A stretch of DNA of 64,000 bases from Streptomyces sp. NBC_00569 (GTDB lineage: Bacteria; Actinomycetota; Actinomycetes; Streptomycetales; Streptomycetaceae), in contig NZ_CP107783.1 of the NCBI RefSeq assembly GCF_036345255.1, positions 5,071,501-5,135,500 on the forward strand, written 5' to 3'. Both the position numbers and the translations under genes were made by a program. A model generated the notes under the pieces. It was not told where the DNA came from, ran no database searches, and saw only the letters and a program-made list of their open reading frames with translations. Numbering within the stretch: the stretch's first letter is position 1; each line of letters starts with the position of its first letter. Shown piece after piece: positions 62,310-64,000 of this stretch.

Positions 62310-63320
62310 GTGCCGCGCTCATCTGCTCACTCAGCCCCACCGCTCCACGCCCTGCTGCGGCAGTACGACGCCGGCTCACCGCTGGCCTGCGAACCCGTCG
62401 ACCAGGGCCTGCTCAACCGCGGCTACCGGCTCGCCACCACGCGCGGCAGCTACTTCCTCAAGCACCACTTCGACCCGGAGACCGCAGCCCCGGCCGCCAT
62501 CGCCCGCCAGCACCGCGCCACCGAACGCCTGGCCGCACTCGGCGTCCCCGTCGCCCCGCCCCTGCCCGCCGCCGACGGCCGCACCGTCACCGTCGTCAGA
62601 GGCGCCAGCTACGCCCTGCACCCCTGGGTCGAGGGCCGCCACCGCAGCGGCGCCCAGCTCACGGCGGCCCAGTGCCGCACGCTCGGGGCGCTCCTGGGAC
62701 TCGTACACGCCTGTCTGGAGCAGGTCATGGGGGCCGCTCCCGCGCGCGGGCGGGCCAGCGCCGATCCCGCGGACACTCTTGAGCTCATCGACACGCTGCT
62801 GGCGCGGGTGCGCCGCCATCGGCCGCACGACGCGTTCGACGAACTGGCGCGGCACCGCCTCGTGGAACGCCGCGGACTCCTGGAGTCCTGTGCGGGGCGC
62901 CGCCCTCCGCAGGCCTCGGCGACCGGCTGGGTGCACGGGGACTTCCACCCGTTCAACCTGCTCTACCGCGGAGGCGTACCGGCCGCGATCGTCGACTGGG
63001 ACCGGCTCGGGGTGCAGCCGCGCGCCGAGGAGGCCGTACGCGCCGCCGTGATCTTCTTCGTGCGCCCCGTCGGCACCCTCGACCTGCCGAAGGTGCGGGC
63101 CTACGCGCGCGCGTACCGCCGCGCCTCCGGCGCCGGGGCGGACGAACTCGCGGCCGCCGTCCACCGCGTGTGGTGGGAGCGGCTCAACGACTTCTGGATG
63201 CTGCGCTGGCGCTACGAACGCGGCGACCACCGCGCCGACCCCCAGTTCCCCGCGGCGTCGGCGCTCGCCGTGTGGTGGACGAAGGAGTACGGGGCGGTGC
63301 GCGACGCGTTCGCGGAGTGA
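62310..63320 (+). CDS. APH-fold phosphotransferase
   Basis: A 336-residue kinase of the aminoglycoside phosphotransferase/choline kinase fold: LLNRGYRLATTRGSYFLKHHF (nucleotide lobe with ATP-binding Lys), ATGWVHGDFHPFNLLYRG (Brenner motif HGDFHxxN) and AIVDWDRLGVQPRAEEAVRA (metal-binding DWD). The substrate may be a sugar, choline-like alcohol or protein; drug resistance cannot be inferred. GTG 62310 is assumed. It lies between the orphan response regulator and the Ser/Thr kinase. Confidence 0.88.
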   Translation: MPRSSAHSAPPLHALLRQYDAGSPLACEPVDQGLLNRGYRLATTRGSYFLKHHFDPETAAPAAIARQHRATERLAALGVPVAPPLPAADGRTVTVVRGASYALHPWVEGRHRSGAQLTAAQCRTLGALLGLVHACLEQVMGAAPARGRASADPADTLELIDTLLARVRRHRPHDAFDELARHRLVERRGLLESCAGRRPPQASATGWVHGDFHPFNLLYRGGVPAAIVDWDRLGVQPRAEEAVRAAVIFFVRPVGTLDLPKVRAYARAYRRASGAGADELAAAVHRVWWERLNDFWMLRWRYERGDHRADPQFPAASALAVWWTKEYGAVRDAFAE

Positions 63321-63344
63321 CCGGCCGCCCGTGAGCCGGGGCGG

Positions 63345-63411
63345 CGGATCGGTCGAGGCAGGCGGATCGGTCAGGTCTGCCAGATCGGTCGGATCAGCCG
63401 GATCGGTCGGG
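63345..63411. repeat. Short degenerate repeat (GGATCGGTC units)
   Basis: Five or six copies of a roughly 10-bp unit containing GGATCGGTC/GATCGGTCGG lie between the APH-fold gene and the kinase stop. Too short and degenerate to assign a role. Confidence 0.45.
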
Positions 63412-64000
63412 TCAGCCCGTCGCCGGGTCGCCCGTGGAGACCTGGAGCTGGATCGACTCGGGGTTCTTCGGGTCGATCTCCGTGCGCGCCTTGGGGTACT
63501 GCACGATGACCGTGCCCTCACCGAAGGTGTTCTCGTCGACGTCCCTGATGTCGAACTTCCAACCGGCGGCCTGCAGACAGGCCTTGACCGACTTGATGTT
63601 CTTGTACGTGAAGTCCGGGAGCATGACCTTGTCCGGGTCGTTGTAACCCGTGTCAGGCTCCTTGCACTCGTCTTCTTCGATCGTCTTCGTCAGATCGGGA
63701 CCCTTGTGACCGGCGACGACCGACGGCGACTTCTTCGCGTCGCCGCCGTCCTTCTCGTCATTGCCGTTCATCGTCAGGGCCGTGATCAGACCGCCGACCG
63801 CGATCAGCGCGACGACGACCGACCCGACGATCACCCCGGTGTTCCGCTTGCCGCCACCGCCACCGGAGACCGCCGAACTCGGCGTCGTCTGGGGCGAGAT
63901 GGTGTACGGCGGAGGCGTCTGCTGGTGCATCGGCTGGTGCTGCTGGTGCTGGTGCTGCTGAGGCGCGTACGGAGAGGTGGGCGGCGGGGTCTGGTAGCCC
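63412..64000 (-). CDS. Ser/Thr protein kinase with PASTA domain, C-terminal part (partial)
   Basis: The last 196 residues of a PknB-type kinase; the catalytic domain lies beyond the right edge. Visible in order: a Q/H/P-rich juxtamembrane linker, one transmembrane helix (TGVIVGSVVVALIAVGGLITALTM), a short acidic spacer, and one PASTA-like domain (VMLPDFTYKNIKSVKACLQAAGWKFDIRDVDENTFGEGTVIVQYPKARTEIDPKNPESIQLQVS). PASTA domains bind peptidoglycan-type ligands outside the cell. Position matches the PASTA kinase I remember beside SCO3818-3820. Confidence 0.85.
   Translation of the reverse strand, partial: GYQTPPPTSPYAPQQHQHQQHQPMHQQTPPPYTISPQTTPSSAVSGGGGGKRNTGVIVGSVVVALIAVGGLITALTMNGNDEKDGGDAKKSPSVVAGHKGPDLTKTIEEDECKEPDTGYNDPDKVMLPDFTYKNIKSVKACLQAAGWKFDIRDVDENTFGEGTVIVQYPKARTEIDPKNPESIQLQVSTGDPATG

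Noticed and set aside
62310..63320. Aminoglycoside resistance determinant
   Set aside because: The Brenner motif shows only the APH/choline-kinase fold; resistance cannot be inferred and the context is housekeeping.

Overview
The window reads as Streptomyces chromosome. It is very GC-rich with strong G/C third-codon preference, uses GTG and TTG starts, and encodes SARP, IclR, LysR and GntR regulators, Tat-type signal peptides, a snapalysin and a mycothiol-type enzyme. The gene order from about 28 kb to the right edge (VWA protein, metG, aspS, PAS/GAF/PP2C phosphatase, acyl-CoA dehydrogenase, aminopeptidase, D-Ala-D-Ala carboxypeptidase, branched-chain ketoacid dehydrogenase, orphan response regulator, Ser/Thr kinase) matches what I remember of the origin-proximal core of S. 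coelicolor (roughly SCO3790 to SCO3821). That comparison is from memory. A perfect 14-bp parS site at 39006-39019 independently supports an origin-proximal location.

Left part (1-28 kb) is more accessory. Positions 16-3875 hold an SDR oxidoreductase divergent from a gamma-butyrolactone-receptor-like TetR regulator. These are followed by an IS701-like transposase relative that appears to lack its first catalytic aspartate, and a SARP activator. Both the tetR promoter region and the transposase-like promoter carry a GAACGTTC-centred palindrome. Next come a LysR/MFS-exporter divergent pair, an MBL-fold hydrolase, a secreted family 8 polysaccharide lyase, an NTF2-like protein, an acyl-CoA synthetase, small membrane proteins and an MscS-like protein. 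A decayed amidohydrolase region (14.7-15.3 kb) precedes a second, plasmid-like ParA/ParB pair, a double-length IclR regulator, small membrane proteins, a phosphodiesterase-fold membrane protein and a FUSC transporter. The block closes with the snapalysin gene snpA divergent from its LysR regulator and with a Tat-exported PhoX phosphatase preceded by a clear PHO box.

Right part (28-64 kb) is mostly housekeeping: a VWA protein with a long acidic repeat region, alcohol dehydrogenase, metG, an exported intradiol dioxygenase, aspS, the PP2C phosphatase convergently overlapping an AI-2E family gene (parS lies in the overlap), a pirin, an SseB-like protein, FadE-type acyl-CoA dehydrogenase and an M18 aminopeptidase. 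It continues with a secreted Ig-like protein, an NHL/thioredoxin protein, a divergent cupin/AraC-DJ-1 pair, a YihY protein, a LURP-one-like protein, a nitrilase, a mycothiol-dependent isomerase-like protein, a gntR-mfs operon and a DD-carboxypeptidase. The bkdABC operon is transcribed leftward, an orphan NarL-type response regulator rightward, then an APH-fold kinase, and the C-terminus of a PASTA Ser/Thr kinase runs off the right edge. Many genes end in strong inverted repeats, which I list as terminators. No tRNA, rRNA, CRISPR array or intact insertion sequence was recognised.
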